Of a stretch of 64,000 nucleotides of DNA, positions 8,014 through 17,494 are shown in pieces (within the stretch, counting starts at the first letter, position 1; each line of letters opens with the position of its first letter). This stretch comes from Rhizobium sp. SSA_523 (GTDB taxonomy: Bacteria; Pseudomonadota; Alphaproteobacteria; Rhizobiales; Rhizobiaceae): positions 186,001 through 250,000 of the forward strand of contig NZ_CP129382.1 of the NCBI RefSeq assembly GCF_030435705.1, read 5' to 3'. Below the pieces are notes generated by a model. It worked only from the letters and a program-made list of their open reading frames with translations, was not told the origin of the DNA and made no database searches. The translations under genes were made by a program, and so were the position numbers.

Positions 8014-10287
8014 TCAAGGCTTTGCCTTGGCCGGGTCGAGGCTGCCGCGCACGGTGACCTCGGCCACTTGCCGCACCGGCTGTGTCAGCGGCTCGGCCGT
8101 GGAGAGCGCGCCGGCAATGCCGCGCAGCACCCGCGTGCTCTCCGCCGAGAGCGATCTTGGCCGGATGAGCGCGGAAAGACCCGCCTGGCCTCCCTGGCCG
8201 CCTGCTGCCGCCTGGCCCGCCTGCCGAGCCTGGCCGGCCGGCGCTTTCCCATCGGCCGCTGCAAGCGTCGGGCCCGGGCCGCGATTGCCGTTCGGCAGCG
8301 GATTGTCGATGCCGGGAATGGCGCGCAGCTCGATCCCCTGATGCGCGTAATCCATCAGCTTCTTGAAGGTCATGGCCGGAAGCGATCCGCCCGTCATGTT
8401 CTTCGTCGAGGTGAAATCGTCATTGCCGAACCAGACGGCGGTCGTGTAATTGCCGGTATAGCCGATGAACCAGGCATCGCGGTAGCTTTGCGAGGTGCCG
8501 GTCTTGCCGGCGGTCACGATGCCGCCATCGAGGGCTGCGCGCTTGGCGGTGCCGATGACCGGGATCTGGGTCAGGATGCGGTTCATCGAAGACAGCGCCT
8601 GCTCCGACACCACGCGCGCGGGCGCAGGCTCGTCGCGGGCGAAATCATAAAGCACCTCGCCCTCGTAATCGCTGATCTGCTGGATGCCGTGTCGCTGCGC
8701 CTGAAGGCCGCCGGCCGGCATCACCGCATAGCCGCTGGCCTGGTCGAGCACCGTCACTTCCGAAGTGCCGAGCGGGATCGTCTTGTCCGAGCGCAGCGGC
8801 GTCTCCACCCCCATCTTGCGGGCGGTCTCGACGATGACGTCGATGCCGAGCTCATCCTTGGCCAGCCGCACCGGCACCGTGTTCAGCGATTGTGCCATGG
8901 CCGAGAGCAGCGAGACGCGCCCTTTGTAGGAGCGGCCGTAATTCTGCGGCGACCAGCCGCGCCAGGTGATCGGCGCATCCGAGACGACCGATTCCGGCGT
9001 GAATCCCTTCTCCATGGCCGCGGTATAGGTATAGAGCTTGAAGGAGGAGCCCGGCTGGCGCAGCGCCTTGGTGGCGCGGTTGAACTGGCTCTCGCCATAA
9101 TCGCGCCCGCCGACCATGGCCCGCACGGCGCCGCCATGCTCGATCATCACCAGCGCGCCCTGCTTGACCTTGTAGGCCTCGCCGAATTCGCGCAGCGAGG
9201 ATTCGGTCGCTTCTTCGGCGGCCTGCTGCAGGCCCATGTCGATCGTGGTGCGCACCACCACCGAATGTTTCTTCAATTTGCCCTGGGCGGCCAGCCTCTG
9301 CACCTCCTCGAAGGCCCAGTCGAGGAAATAATCGGGCGCCACCTTGTCGGCCCGGTCCACGACGCTGGCCGGATTGCGCCTTGCGGCAACCACCTGGCCC
9401 TCGGTCATCAGGCCGCTCTGGACGAGATTGGTCAGCACTTCATTGGCGCGGCCGCGCGCCGCCGGCAGGTTCACATGCGGGGCATATTTGGCCGGCGCCT
9501 TGAACAGGCCGGCCAGCATGGCGGCCTCCGCCAGATTGACGTCGGTGATCGGCTTGCCGAAGTAAAATTGCGCCGCCGCCGCGGCACCGAACGTGCCGGC
9601 GCCCATATAGGCGCGATCGAGATAGAGCCGCAGGATCTCCTTCTTGGAGAGATTGGCCTCCAGCCAGAGCGCCAGGAAGGCTTCCTTGATCTTGCGCTCG
9701 AGCGAGCGTTCATTGGTGAGGAAAAGGTTCTTCGCCAGCTGCTGGGTGATGGTGGAGCCACCCTGCACGACGCCGCCGGCGCGGGCATTCTCGCTCATCG
9801 CGCGCAGGAGGCCGAAGAAATCAATGCCGAAATGGTCGAAGAAGCGGCGGTCCTCGGTGGCCAGCACCGCCTTGACCAGATGGTCGGGCAGGTGGTCGAT
9901 CGGCACGCTGTCTTCGTGGATGATGCCGCGATGGCCGACCACGCTGCCATAGCGGTCGAGAAAGGTGACGGCAAAATCGCCGCGCGAGCGCCAATCTTCC
10001 TTGGTTTCCTCGAAGGCGGGAATGGCGAGCGCCAGAAGCAGCACGAAGCCGGCGGTGCCGAAGGTCAATCCCTCATCCGCCAGTTCGACAAGCACCCGCT
10101 TGGTGCCGCGGACGCGGAACTTGCGCGAGAAGATCGTGACTTCTTCCCAGATCTCGCCCAGCTTGAAGCCGAGGTTCCAAACGGTCGAATCAATCCAGCT
10201 GTCGAGGCGCAGCAAAAGGTGGCGCCGTTTCGGTCGCATCTCCGAGCCGCGATCGGGATCGTCCTGCACGTTCTGATCTTCCTTCAC
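8014..10287 (-). CDS. Bifunctional penicillin-binding protein 1A (transglycosylase/transpeptidase)
   Basis: A 757-residue class A PBP that polymerises lipid II and cross-links peptidoglycan in the periplasm. The cytosolic N-terminus and one transmembrane helix (about 75-90, [17 protein letters not shown]) are followed by a GT51 domain with [15 protein letters not shown] (catalytic Glu) and [15 protein letters not shown]. The transpeptidase has SxxK (PGSSFKLY), SLN (AQSLNTVPV) and KTG ([17 protein letters not shown]). The C-terminal tail is Gln/Ala/Gly-rich ([20 protein letters not shown]). Length and order fit the rhizobial PBP1A group. The 10287 ATG is the first in frame; a start at MRPKRRH (10239) is possible. 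Confidence 0.93.
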   Translation of the reverse strand: MKEDQNVQDDPDRGSEMRPKRRHLLLRLDSWIDSTVWNLGFKLGEIWEEVTIFSRKFRVRGTKRVLVELADEGLTFGTAGFVLLLALAIPAFEETKEDWRSRGDFAVTFLDRYGSVVGHRGIIHEDSVPIDHLPDHLVKAVLATEDRRFFDHFGIDFFGLLRAMSENARAGGVVQGGSTITQQLAKNLFLTNERSLERKIKEAFLALWLEANLSKKEILRLYLDRAYMGAGTFGAAAAAQFYFGKPITDVNLAEAAMLAGLFKAPAKYAPHVNLPAARGRANEVLTNLVQSGLMTEGQVVAARRNPASVVDRADKVAPDYFLDWAFEEVQRLAAQGKLKKHSVVVRTTIDMGLQQAAEEATESSLREFGEAYKVKQGALVMIEHGGAVRAMVGGRDYGESQFNRATKALRQPGSSFKLYTYTAAMEKGFTPESVVSDAPITWRGWSPQNYGRSYKGRVSLLSAMAQSLNTVPVRLAKDELGIDVIVETARKMGVETPLRSDKTIPLGTSEVTVLDQASGYAVMPAGGLQAQRHGIQQISDYEGEVLYDFARDEPAPARVVSEQALSSMNRILTQIPVIGTAKRAALDGGIVTAGKTGTSQSYRDAWFIGYTGNYTTAVWFGNDDFTSTKNMTGGSLPAMTFKKLMDYAHQGIELRAIPGIDNPLPNGNRGPGPTLAAADGKAPAGQARQAGQAAAGGQGGQAGLSALIRPRSLSAESTRVLRGIAGALSTAEPLTQPVRQVAEVTVRGSLDPAKAKP

Positions 10288-10491
10288 TTGCCATACGGGC
10301 GGTTTTCGCCACGCCGCTTGACGGCTTCCTTACGAAAGACGAAAAGCCATCGCACTATCCCTGTCGAGGCGCACCATAGAGGCGCAATGGCTGACAATAG
10401 GTTGACAGGCCTTGGCTATCCACAGGCGCGTGTCGGTTTGGCACGGTGCCGCCCTTCTGGAATATGGTCAGGCAGTGCTGAAAAAAACAAG

Positions 10492-10950
10492 ATGCAAAAT
10501 CCGTTCTGGAAGACGAAAAGCCTTGAAGAGTTAACGCCGGCGGAGTGGGAAAGCCTCTGCGACGGCTGCGGGCTCTGTTGCCTCAACAAGCTGGAGGATT
10601 GGGAGACGGGCGAGGTGGCCTTCACCTCGGTCGCCTGTCGCCTGCTGGACGGCACGTCATGCCGCTGCAAGGATTACGAGAACCGGCAGGCAACCGTGCC
10701 CGATTGCATCCAGCTGACGCCGGAGGCGGTGCGCGACATCGGATGGCTGCCGCCCACCTGCGGCTATCGGCTGTTTCGCGAGGGCGAGGATCTCTACTGG
10801 TGGCATCCGCTCGTCTCCGGCGATCCGGATACGGTGCACCAGGCGGGCATTTCCGCCAGGGGCCGCACCATTTCGGAAGAGGAGGTGGATGTCGAGGATT
10901 TCGAGGATTATCTCGTCGACTGGCCGCTGCATGTCGGAGAAAAGGGCTAG
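10492..10950 (+). CDS. YcgN/UPF0260 family cysteine-cluster protein
   Basis: A 152-residue protein, the same size as E. coli YcgN, starting at ATG 10492 ([14 protein letters not shown]). The Cys cluster [11 protein letters not shown] (about residues 24-34), a later Cys pair ([12 protein letters not shown]) and DCIQLTP define the UPF0260 family, a probable metal- or Fe-S-binding fold of unknown role. The frame stays open about 2.7 kb upstream, but that stretch is the complement of the PBP gene and not coding. It is divergent from the PBP gene. Confidence 0.85.
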   Translation: MQNPFWKTKSLEELTPAEWESLCDGCGLCCLNKLEDWETGEVAFTSVACRLLDGTSCRCKDYENRQATVPDCIQLTPEAVRDIGWLPPTCGYRLFREGEDLYWWHPLVSGDPDTVHQAGISARGRTISEEEVDVEDFEDYLVDWPLHVGEKG

Positions 10951-11134
10951 GGCTCAAAGCCTTGGGGCGCGCGCGCGCGGGCCTGGCAGAGGCCTTGCGG
11001 CGGGTGGGCCTTGTGACGGGCAGGGTTTGTGACGGGCGGGCTTTGGAGCGAGCCAGCCGAGTGCCGGCCCCATTCCCATTTCTCCTTGGCTCCCCTATCT
11101 CTGCGCCAGGCATTACGTCAGCGGAGGAGCCTTT

Positions 11135-12037
11135 ATGGGCAAGCGGATCATCTTTACCGGCGGCAGCGGCAAGGCCGGGCGTCACGTCATTCCCTCTCTC
11201 ATCGAACGCGGGCATGAGGTGATCAATCTCGACCGAAACCCGTTTCCGGGCGGCGCGGTGCAGACGCTGATCACCGATCTCACCCAGTCGGGCGAAGTCT
11301 TCAACGCGCTGTCGCAGCATTTCGGCTTTGCCGGCCTGGAAAGCGGCGATGGCCCGGCCCGGGTGGATGCGGTGGTGCATTTCGCCGCCATTCCGCGCAT
11401 TCTCATCCGGCCGGACAATGTCACCTTCGCCGAAAACGTCACCTCCACCTACAATGTCATCGAGGCGGCGATGAAGCTTGGCATCGCCAAGGTGATCATC
11501 GCCTCCAGCGAGACGACCTATGGCGTCTGCTTTGCCGAAGGCGACAAGGATTACCACGCCTTTCCGCTGACCGAGGATTACGATGTCGATCCGATGGACA
11601 GCTACGGCCTGTCGAAGGTGGTGAACGAGAAGACGGCCCGCGCCTTTGCCATGCGCTTTTCGGCCGATATCTACGCGCTGCGGATCGGCAATGTCGTCGC
11701 GCCGGAGGATTACGCGCAATTTCCCGCCTATCTCGCCAATCCGCCGATGCGCAAGCGCAATGCCTGGAGCTATATCGATGCCCGCGATCTCGGCCAGATC
11801 GTGCATCTGTGCGTGGAAAAGGACGGGCTGGGATTCCAGGTGTTCAACGCCGTCAACGACACCATCACCGCCTCCGAACCGACGCGCGACTTCCTGGCCA
11901 AATGGGCGCCGAAGACGCCGATCAGCGGCGATCTCGACGGATATCAGGCGCCGATCAGCAATGCCAAGATCCGCAGCATGCTCGGCTTCCGGGAGGAGCA
12001 CGACTGGCGCAACTACGTGTCGGAGGGCAGGGGGTAG
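11135..12037 (+). CDS. NAD-dependent epimerase/dehydratase family protein (extended SDR)
   Basis: A 300-residue Rossmann-fold protein. The nucleotide-binding TGGSGKAGRHV motif is at residues 8-18, VVHFAAIPRI is at about 83-92, and the SSETTYG and YGLSKVVNEK (YxxxK) catalytic residues are present. The start has a good ribosome site (GCGGAGGAGCCTTT). The substrate is not clear; close families include UDP-sugar epimerases and uronate dehydrogenases. It stands alone. Its stop is followed within 10 bp by a heptamer array. Confidence 0.85.
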   Translation: MGKRIIFTGGSGKAGRHVIPSLIERGHEVINLDRNPFPGGAVQTLITDLTQSGEVFNALSQHFGFAGLESGDGPARVDAVVHFAAIPRILIRPDNVTFAENVTSTYNVIEAAMKLGIAKVIIASSETTYGVCFAEGDKDYHAFPLTEDYDVDPMDSYGLSKVVNEKTARAFAMRFSADIYALRIGNVVAPEDYAQFPAYLANPPMRKRNAWSYIDARDLGQIVHLCVEKDGLGFQVFNAVNDTITASEPTRDFLAKWAPKTPISGDLDGYQAPISNAKIRSMLGFREEHDWRNYVSEGRG

Positions 12038-12045
12038 AGAAGGGG

Positions 12046-12109
12046 GTAGGCAATAGGCAATAGGCAATAGGCAATAGGCAATAGGCAGTGGGTAGCGAAT
12101 AGCGAGTAG
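12046..12109 (+). repeat. Heptamer tandem array A (TAGGCAA type)
   Basis: About nine 7-bp units, mainly TAGGCAA, ending with TAGCGAA and TAGCGAG variants, begin 9 bp after the SDR stop. Reading is on the plus strand. Array B, in the opposite orientation, closes the interval that holds the HigBA-type module. Confidence 0.95.
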
Positions 12110-12271
12110 TTTGCAGGCAGTGGCTCGAAAAGGAGAGGCGCGCGATCGGCATTATGTCAGATTTACTGTCTTGGGCCGTCGAGTGATTTGGAGTTAAAGA
12201 ATAGCCGCGGATTTTAACAGCAACGTACCTTGGAATACTGACAGAACATTAAATGCCTCTCTTGCTTTCTG

Positions 12272-12286
12272 TATCACGGAGTGATA
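12272..12286. promoter_or_regulatory. Palindrome at the higBA start, candidate autoregulatory operator
   Basis: TATCAC-GGA-GTGATA is a perfect 6+3+6 inverted repeat overlapping the GTG start at 12281. TA antitoxins usually repress their own operon through such palindromes, so it is a plausible HigA site. No footprint evidence is available from sequence. Confidence 0.5.
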
Positions 12287-12703
12287 TATAAATTGTCAGT
12301 CAGGGTTTTGAAGGATGTGGAATTCCACAACTGGGCGGTCGCATACGACGTGACGGATGCGACGCTCTGTGTCGCCGCAAGAGAGATCGAAAACGGCCTG
12401 ATTGATGCCAGGCTCGGCGGCTTCCTGCTGAAAAAGCGGGTTGCTGCGCCCGGTCGGGGAAAGTCGGGAAGCTACCGCACGCTTGTCGGCCACAGACAGG
12501 CTGATCGGCTGATTTTCGTGCATGGATTTGCCAAGAACGAGGCCGACAACATCAGCAAGAGTGAAAAGCTCGCGCTTCGCAAGTTGTGTGACATCTATAT
12601 GCTTGCCGATAACAAGACGCTTGCCGAGATGATTGGGAAGAACGCGATACTGGAGATTGACTGCCATGAGCCGCATACTGAAGAACGTCCACACGTCTGC
12701 TGA
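12281..12703 (+). CDS. higB: RelE/HigB-type toxin of a type II TA module
   Basis: A 140-residue protein. The central core GLIDARLGGFLLKKRVAAPG, the GKSGSYRTLVGHRQADRLIFVHGFAKNEADNI region and the KLALRKL helix match the HigB-like branch of the RelE superfamily (PF06296), which cleaves mRNA on ribosomes. The apparent start is GTG 12281, inside a palindrome; a TTG at 12293 is an alternative. The antitoxin gene starts 38 bp before its stop. Toxin-first order is typical of higBA. GC is lower than in the neighbours, and the pair lies between inverted heptamer arrays, which suggests acquisition. The length is somewhat longer than the usual 110-120 residues. Confidence 0.8.
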   Translation: MIYKLSVRVLKDVEFHNWAVAYDVTDATLCVAAREIENGLIDARLGGFLLKKRVAAPGRGKSGSYRTLVGHRQADRLIFVHGFAKNEADNISKSEKLALRKLCDIYMLADNKTLAEMIGKNAILEIDCHEPHTEERPHVC

Positions 12704-12968
12704 GCGATTGCGGCATGCCGGTTTCGTCGATGATGTCACGATGCGGGAATTCGACGCGCTCTGCCTCCCTCCTTTGCGTGATTATTCCCCTGAGGACATC
12801 AAGCGGATCAGGGCCGGAACGAAAGCAAGCCAGGCTGTATTTGCAAGCTTCATCAACGTGAAGAAGATCACCGTTGCAGCGTGGGAACAGGGAACCAAGA
12901 AGCCGAGTAGCACCGCTGTCAAGATTCTCGATCTCGTTGAGCGTAAAGGGCTGGATATCCTTCGCTAG
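12666..12968 (+). CDS. higA: HigA-type antitoxin with XRE helix-turn-helix
   Basis: A 100-residue partner of the upstream toxin, starting at ATG 12666 within the toxin gene. The C-terminal half carries an HTH of the HigA/XRE type: AGTKASQAVFASFINVKKIT then VAAWEQGTKKPS. It should neutralise the toxin by binding it and repress the operon. The N-terminal half (about 1-45) is probably the toxin-binding part. The 38-bp overlap with the toxin gene implies coupled translation. Confidence 0.8.
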   Translation: MSRILKNVHTSAERLRHAGFVDDVTMREFDALCLPPLRDYSPEDIKRIRAGTKASQAVFASFINVKKITVAAWEQGTKKPSSTAVKILDLVERKGLDILR

Positions 12969-13078
12969 GGACGTGCAGCCGAAACTTGTGGTCAACCGGC
13001 GATCGATTCCAGCCGGGTGAGGGGCGTGTGCCGCGTACCGCGAGAACTGAAGCTGGCTTTCCCTGACCGCTAACCCCA

Positions 13079-13166
13079 TTCCCTACTCCCTACTCCCTAC
13101 TCCCTACTCCCTACTCCCTATTCGCTATTCGCTCCCCACTGCCCATTGCCTACCGCCCACTGCCCG
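13079..13166 (-). repeat. Heptamer tandem array B (inverted relative to A)
   Basis: On the plus strand this is CCCTACT repeated about five times, then CCCTATT, CGCTATT and CCCATTG/CCCACTG variants. On the minus strand it reads TAGGGAG and TAGCGAA. It is inverted with respect to array A at 12046-12109, so HigBA lies inside an inverted pair. The copper promoter begins about 20 bp downstream. Confidence 0.95.
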
Positions 13167-13186
13167 CATTTTCTTCCGCCGCGGCC

Positions 13187-13217
13187 TTGACCTTCCCATG
13201 ATGGGAAGCCCTATCTG
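13187..13217 (+). promoter_or_regulatory. CueR-type copA promoter with 19-bp spacer and palindrome
   Basis: A -35 box TTGACC (13187-13192) and a -10 box TATCTG (13212-13217) are separated by 19 bp, the overlong spacer typical of MerR-family promoters. The spacer holds CTTCCCATGATGGGAAG, an 8+1+8 near-perfect inverted repeat resembling CueR operators (ACCTTCC...GGAAGG). CueR with Cu(I) would distort this DNA and activate transcription. The expected transcript start (about 13224) lies after the ATG at 13221, which favours the copA start at 13245. Confidence 0.85.
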
Positions 13218-13244
13218 AGCATGGAACGTGAAGGATTCCATGCC

Positions 13245-15749
13245 ATGAGTGACACTGCCGTCCGCATTCAAGCCGCCCATCCGCTGACCATCGAAGTGGA
13301 GGGCATGAGCTGCGCCTCCTGCGTCAGGCGCGTCGAAAATGCTGCCGCGAAAGTGCCGGGCGTTGCCAGGAGTTCGGTGAATTTCGCCAGCGAAAGCCTG
13401 ACGGTGGAGCCGGGCGAGGGATTTTCCGCCCCGGCCCTGGCCGATGCGATTCGCAAGGCCGGCTATCAGCCCAAGGCCGAGAGCGTCACGCTCACGCTTG
13501 AAGAACCGCTTGGCGCCGAAGGGCCGGATCAGGTAAAGGCCGCCCTTGGCGGTCTTTCCGGTCTCGTCTCGGTGAGTGCGGCGCCGGGTTCGGCTGCGGT
13601 TACGGTGGAAGCCTTCGGCCGCGATAGCCGGCAGGCGGCCGCCAAGGCCCTGCGCCAATCAGGCTTTCTTCTGGAGCGGCCAAAGGCGGTGGCTCCAGAG
13701 TCTGCCGGCCAGAATCACGGCCACAGCCATCACGATGAGGATGCGGGCCGGCTGAAGCGCGATCTCGTGATTGCCGCGGTCCTCACCCTTCCCCTCTTCA
13801 TCGGCGAAATGGGCGGCCATCTCTATCCGCCCTTCCATCACTGGCTGATGACGGTGATCGATCCGCAATGGCTTCATTACACCTATTTCGTGCTGGCCAC
13901 GGCCGTGATTTTCGGCCCCGGTTTCCGCTTCCTCAAAAGCGGCATTCCGGCGCTTCTGCGCGGCGCGCCGGAAATGAATGCGCTGGTGGCGATCGGCGTG
14001 CTGGCGGCCTATCTCTATTCCACCGTCACCACCTTTGCGCCGCATCTTCTGCCGGTGGCTTCGCGCTTCGTCTATTTCGAGGCGGCCACCGTCATCGTCA
14101 CGCTCATCCTCACCGGGCGGCTCCTGGAAGCACGCGCCCGCGGCCGCACCGGCGCGGCCATTCAGCGGCTGGTCGGCCTGCAGGCCAAGACCGCACGGGT
14201 GGAGCGCGATGGCGAGACCGTCGATATCCCGGCGGATGCGGTGGAGGTGGGCGATATCCTGATCGTCCGGCCGGGCGAGCGCATCGCCGTCGATGGCCAG
14301 GTGATCGACGGCGCCTCGAATGTCGATGAATCCATGATGTCCGGCGAGCCGCTGCCGGTGGAAAAGACCGCCGGCGCATCCGTGACCGGCGGCACGATCA
14401 ACGGCACCGGCAGCTTTCGGTTTCGCGCCGAAAAAGTCGGTGCGGACACCATGCTGGCACAGGTGATCCGCCTCGTGGAGCAGGCTCAGGGCGCCAAGCT
14501 GCCGATCCAGGCCATGGTCGACCGCATCACCGCCTGGTTCGTTCCGGCGGTCATGGCGGTGGCCGCGCTGACTTTCCTCGTCTGGCTGCTGGTCGGGCCG
14601 GAGCCGGTGGTGCCGCATGCGCTGGTGGCGGCCGTCGCGGTCCTGATCATCGCCTGCCCCTGCGCCATGGGTCTCGCAACGCCAACCTCGATCATGGTCG
14701 GCACCGGCCGCGCCGCAGATCTGGGCGTCCTCTTCCGCAAGGGCGATGCGCTGCAGGACCTGCAGGCTGTCACCCATGTAGTGCTGGACAAGACCGGAAC
14801 CGTCACCAGGGGCAGGCCGGAACTCACCGATATCCGTCTGAGCGAGGGGTTTGAGGAGGAGGCTGTGCTGTCTGCCATCGCGGCCGTGGAGGCGCGCTCC
14901 GAACATCCGCTGGCCGAGGCCATTGTCGCATCGGTCAGGGCGCGCGGCCTTGCCGTGCCTGCGGCTGAAGATGTCCAGGCCGCCGCCGGCTACGGGATCG
15001 AGGCACGCGTGGCCGGCCAGCGGATATGCGTGGGCGCCGATCGCTTCATGCAGAGGCTTGGCCTTTCGGTGGAGGCCTTCAAGGCCGAGGCCGAAGGGCT
15101 CGCCGATGACGGCAAGACACCCATCTACGCCGCCATCGACGGCCGGCTCGCGGCGATCCTCGCCATTGCCGATCCTGTGAAGCCGGACAGCCGCGACGCC
15201 ATCCGGCGCCTGAAGGCCATGGGCCTCACTGTAGCCATGGTGACCGGCGACAACCGCCGCACGGCCGAGGCGGTGGCTGCGAAGGTCGGGATCGACGAAG
15301 TCGTCGCCGAGGTCCTGCCGGCCGGCAAGGTGGAGGCCCTGCGGCGGCTGAAAGCCCAATCGAGGCAAGGCGAAGGCCGCATCGCCTTCGTCGGCGACGG
15401 GATCAACGATGCGCCGGCGCTGGCCGAGGCCGATATCGGCCTGGCGATCGGGACGGGAACGGATGTGGCGATCGAAAGCGCCGATGTCGTCCTGTCCGGC
15501 GGCAGCCTGACGGCGGCCGTCGATGCGATTGCGGTCAGCCGCGCCACCATGCGCAATATCCGCGAGAACCTGTTCTGGGCCTTCGGATACAATATCGTGC
15601 TGATCCCGCTGGCGGCCGGTGCCCTGTATCCGGCTTTCGGCATCCAGCTTTCGCCGATGCTCGGTGCCGGCGCCATGGCGCTTTCCAGCGTTTTCGTGCT
15701 GGCCAATGCGCTGCGGTTGAAGACCGTCAACCTGAAGGAATCCCAGTGA
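13245..15749 (+). CDS. copA: Cu(I)-exporting P1B-type ATPase CopA
   Basis: An 834-residue copper-efflux ATPase of the inner membrane. HMA domain 1 (residues 13-75) has the Cu-binding GMSCASC (C23, C26). A second HMA-like domain (about 85-145) has lost its CxxC. A His stretch ([10 protein letters not shown]) precedes the first membrane helix. The transmembrane CPC is at C471-P472-C473 ([14 protein letters not shown]), the phosphorylated Asp515 is in [14 protein letters not shown] has the HP motif, and [14 protein letters not shown] is the hinge. ATG 13245 is preferred over 13221 because of the promoter position and an AAGGA at 13231. It forms an operon with cueR and copZ. Confidence 0.95.
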   Translation: MSDTAVRIQAAHPLTIEVEGMSCASCVRRVENAAAKVPGVARSSVNFASESLTVEPGEGFSAPALADAIRKAGYQPKAESVTLTLEEPLGAEGPDQVKAALGGLSGLVSVSAAPGSAAVTVEAFGRDSRQAAAKALRQSGFLLERPKAVAPESAGQNHGHSHHDEDAGRLKRDLVIAAVLTLPLFIGEMGGHLYPPFHHWLMTVIDPQWLHYTYFVLATAVIFGPGFRFLKSGIPALLRGAPEMNALVAIGVLAAYLYSTVTTFAPHLLPVASRFVYFEAATVIVTLILTGRLLEARARGRTGAAIQRLVGLQAKTARVERDGETVDIPADAVEVGDILIVRPGERIAVDGQVIDGASNVDESMMSGEPLPVEKTAGASVTGGTINGTGSFRFRAEKVGADTMLAQVIRLVEQAQGAKLPIQAMVDRITAWFVPAVMAVAALTFLVWLLVGPEPVVPHALVAAVAVLIIACPCAMGLATPTSIMVGTGRAADLGVLFRKGDALQDLQAVTHVVLDKTGTVTRGRPELTDIRLSEGFEEEAVLSAIAAVEARSEHPLAEAIVASVRARGLAVPAAEDVQAAAGYGIEARVAGQRICVGADRFMQRLGLSVEAFKAEAEGLADDGKTPIYAAIDGRLAAILAIADPVKPDSRDAIRRLKAMGLTVAMVTGDNRRTAEAVAAKVGIDEVVAEVLPAGKVEALRRLKAQSRQGEGRIAFVGDGINDAPALAEADIGLAIGTGTDVAIESADVVLSGGSLTAAVDAIAVSRATMRNIRENLFWAFGYNIVLIPLAAGALYPAFGIQLSPMLGAGAMALSSVFVLANALRLKTVNLKESQ

Positions 15750-15783
15750 AGCAGGAGTCCCAGTGATGCAGGAGGGAAAAGTG

Positions 15784-16242
15784 ATGACGGAGGCTCAGGA
15801 TCCGGTCATGACCATCGGCCAGGCCTCGCAGGCCTCCGGCGTCTCGGCCAAGATGATCCGCTATTATGAGGGGATCGGCCTGATCCGGCCCTCCGTGCGG
15901 ACCGGCAATAACTACCGCACCTACCGCTCTGACGAGGTGCATGTGCTGCGCTTCATCAAGCGGGCGCGCTCGCTCGGCTTTTCGCTGGAGGAGACGGAGC
16001 GGCTTTTGGCGCTCTGGCAGGATCGCGACCGGGAAAGCGCGGCGGTCAAGGCGGTGGCGGTCGATCACATTGCCGATCTGGAGCGCCGCATCGCCGAGAT
16101 GCAGGGCATGGTGAACACGCTCAAACATCTCGCCCATTGCTGCGGCGGCGATGGCCGACCCGATTGCCCCATTCTCGAAGATCTCGCCGGCCATGCTGAC
16201 CCGCCCATGGGCGGAGCGGGCAAGGCAAAGCGGACCGAATAA
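15784..16242 (+). CDS. cueR: Copper-responsive MerR-family regulator CueR
   Basis: A 152-residue regulator. The N-terminal winged helix carries the MerR motif VSAKMIRYYEGIGLIRP and NNYRTYRSDEVHVLRFI, followed by the long dimerisation helix. The metal-binding loop has C-C-x6-C (HCCGGDGRPDCPILEDL), matching the CueR/Cu branch. The ATG at 15784 (MTEAQDPVMT) is preferred over 15763. It lies between copA and copZ, 34 bp after the copA stop, so it should control its own operon through the palindromic 19-bp-spacer promoter at 13187. Confidence 0.92.
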   Translation: MTEAQDPVMTIGQASQASGVSAKMIRYYEGIGLIRPSVRTGNNYRTYRSDEVHVLRFIKRARSLGFSLEETERLLALWQDRDRESAAVKAVAVDHIADLERRIAEMQGMVNTLKHLAHCCGGDGRPDCPILEDLAGHADPPMGGAGKAKRTE

Positions 16243-16265
16243 CATCCCATAACAAGGAGAAACCC

Positions 16266-16472
16266 ATGACCACCACTTTTCTCGTTCCCGACATGACCTG
16301 CGGCCATTGCGAGCAGACTGTGAAACAGGCGCTCGACAGTGCGCTGCCCGGCGTGCCGGTAGCCGTCGATCTTGCCAATCACCGCGTCACCCTGGATGGC
16401 GGCGATGCGGCACGCGCGGAAAAGGCCATTCGCGATGCCGGCTATTCGCCGGAGCGGACAGGCCTCGCCTGA
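16266..16472 (+). CDS. copZ: Copper chaperone CopZ (HMA domain)
   Basis: A 68-residue single HMA domain with the metal-binding motif MTCGHCEQTV (C14, C17 region) and the usual beta-alpha-beta-beta-alpha-beta pattern. It delivers Cu(I) in the cytosol to CopA and possibly to CueR. The ribosome site AAGGAGAAACCC is strong. It is the last gene of the copA-cueR-copZ operon. Confidence 0.92.
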   Translation: MTTTFLVPDMTCGHCEQTVKQALDSALPGVPVAVDLANHRVTLDGGDAARAEKAIRDAGYSPERTGLA

Positions 16473-16517
16473 ACCGCGGCTCTGTGCGCCGTCCATTCCG
16501 CACCTCGGAATGGCACG

Positions 16518-16548
16518 AAAAAAAGGCCGGCACCCTTGGGTGCCGGCC
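16518..16548 (-). terminator. Rho-independent terminator of the outer-membrane protein gene
   Basis: GGCCGGCACC (16525-16534) pairs with GGTGCCGGCC (16539-16548) around a CTTG loop, a perfect 10-bp stem. On the minus strand it is followed by seven T (complement of 16518-16524). It lies 45 bp past the stop of the gene at 16594. It could also halt copZ transcripts, though there is no T run on that side. Confidence 0.92.
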
Positions 16549-16593
16549 TCCTGTCGATCATGCTGTGACCGGATGATCCGGCCAGCGGCTGGA

Positions 16594-17238
16594 TCAGAAC
16601 TTTACAGCAACGCCGACATTGACGACATGCTGGTCGAACTCGGCATTGACCGGGCCGATGTTCTTGTCACCGTAATCGTTGTAGCGATATTCGACGCGGC
16701 CGAAGACCTTGTCGGTGAAGGCCCAATCAACGCCACCGCCAACGGTCCAGCCATGCATCGTCTCGCTGGAGTCGATGCCCGGGCCTTCGATGGAAGCATT
16801 GGTTGCCGTCCAACCGCCGGCTGCGAACAGCAGGGCGCGGTCCATGGCGTAGCCGACGCGACCACGGACGGAGCCGGAGAAGCCGGTGTCGACATTGTAG
16901 CCGCCGAAGTAGTCGTTGTCGTTCCAGTCGTAGTTCACATCGCCTTCGATACCGACGAGGAAGCCGCCAGACAGCTGCCAGTTATAGCCGACGAAGCCAC
17001 CGAGGCGACCGCCGTCGAAATCGTCGGAAAGCGTGCCCGTTGCTGCCGTCGAGAAGTCGCCATCGGCCCAGCCGTAGCCGCCGTGGATACCGACATAACC
17101 ACCTGTCCAGGAGAAGGTGGGTACGACAACTTCCTGTGCGACAGGAGCTTCCGGAACTTCGTAAACCGCATCGGCGGCGAAGGCGGCGGAGGAGCTGATG
17201 AGAGCAACGCCAGTGGCAAGGAGGAGGATTTTCTTCAT
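16594..17238 (-). CDS. Outer-membrane beta-barrel protein, Omp25/31 family
   Basis: A 214-residue precursor starting at ATG 17238 (MKKILLLATGVALISSSAAFA|AD). The signal peptide (1-21) is clear, and the ATG has an AAGGGAATGACACC ribosome region. The mature protein shows alternating beta strands, FSWTGGYVGIHGGYGWADGD, VGYNWQLSGGFLVGIEGDV, GRVEYRYNDYG, and a C-terminal Phe (VGVAVKF), all hallmarks of the eight-stranded barrel Omp25/Omp31 group of Rhizobiales. The longer frame to 17457 is not supported. It has its own strong terminator. Confidence 0.92.
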   Translation of the reverse strand: MKKILLLATGVALISSSAAFAADAVYEVPEAPVAQEVVVPTFSWTGGYVGIHGGYGWADGDFSTAATGTLSDDFDGGRLGGFVGYNWQLSGGFLVGIEGDVNYDWNDNDYFGGYNVDTGFSGSVRGRVGYAMDRALLFAAGGWTATNASIEGPGIDSSETMHGWTVGGGVDWAFTDKVFGRVEYRYNDYGDKNIGPVNAEFDQHVVNVGVAVKF

Positions 17239-17494
17239 GGTGTCATTCCCTTTTAACGAGACTGAACTGGATGTAGGGCGCCAGACTGTTTTGGCTGTAG
17301 CTAATATACAACACAGGATCATGATTGAGAGGCCAGGCCCTCTTGGCCCTGTCGAAACCGGCTCCATCGCCCCCTTGACGTCACCTCGAAGAGGGCCATG
17401 CAGCGCTTGCGCTTGACCGGCAGAGCCCCATATCCAAAGCCTGAAAAGCCCACGCACCGCTTGCCGAAAGCCGCCGTGCCGAAGGAGAAAGCCA

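Noticed and set aside
7813..10491. Upstream extension of the YcgN-like frame, total 1045 residues
   Set aside because: It is the complement of the PBP1A gene; the YcgN family length fits only the ATG at 10492.
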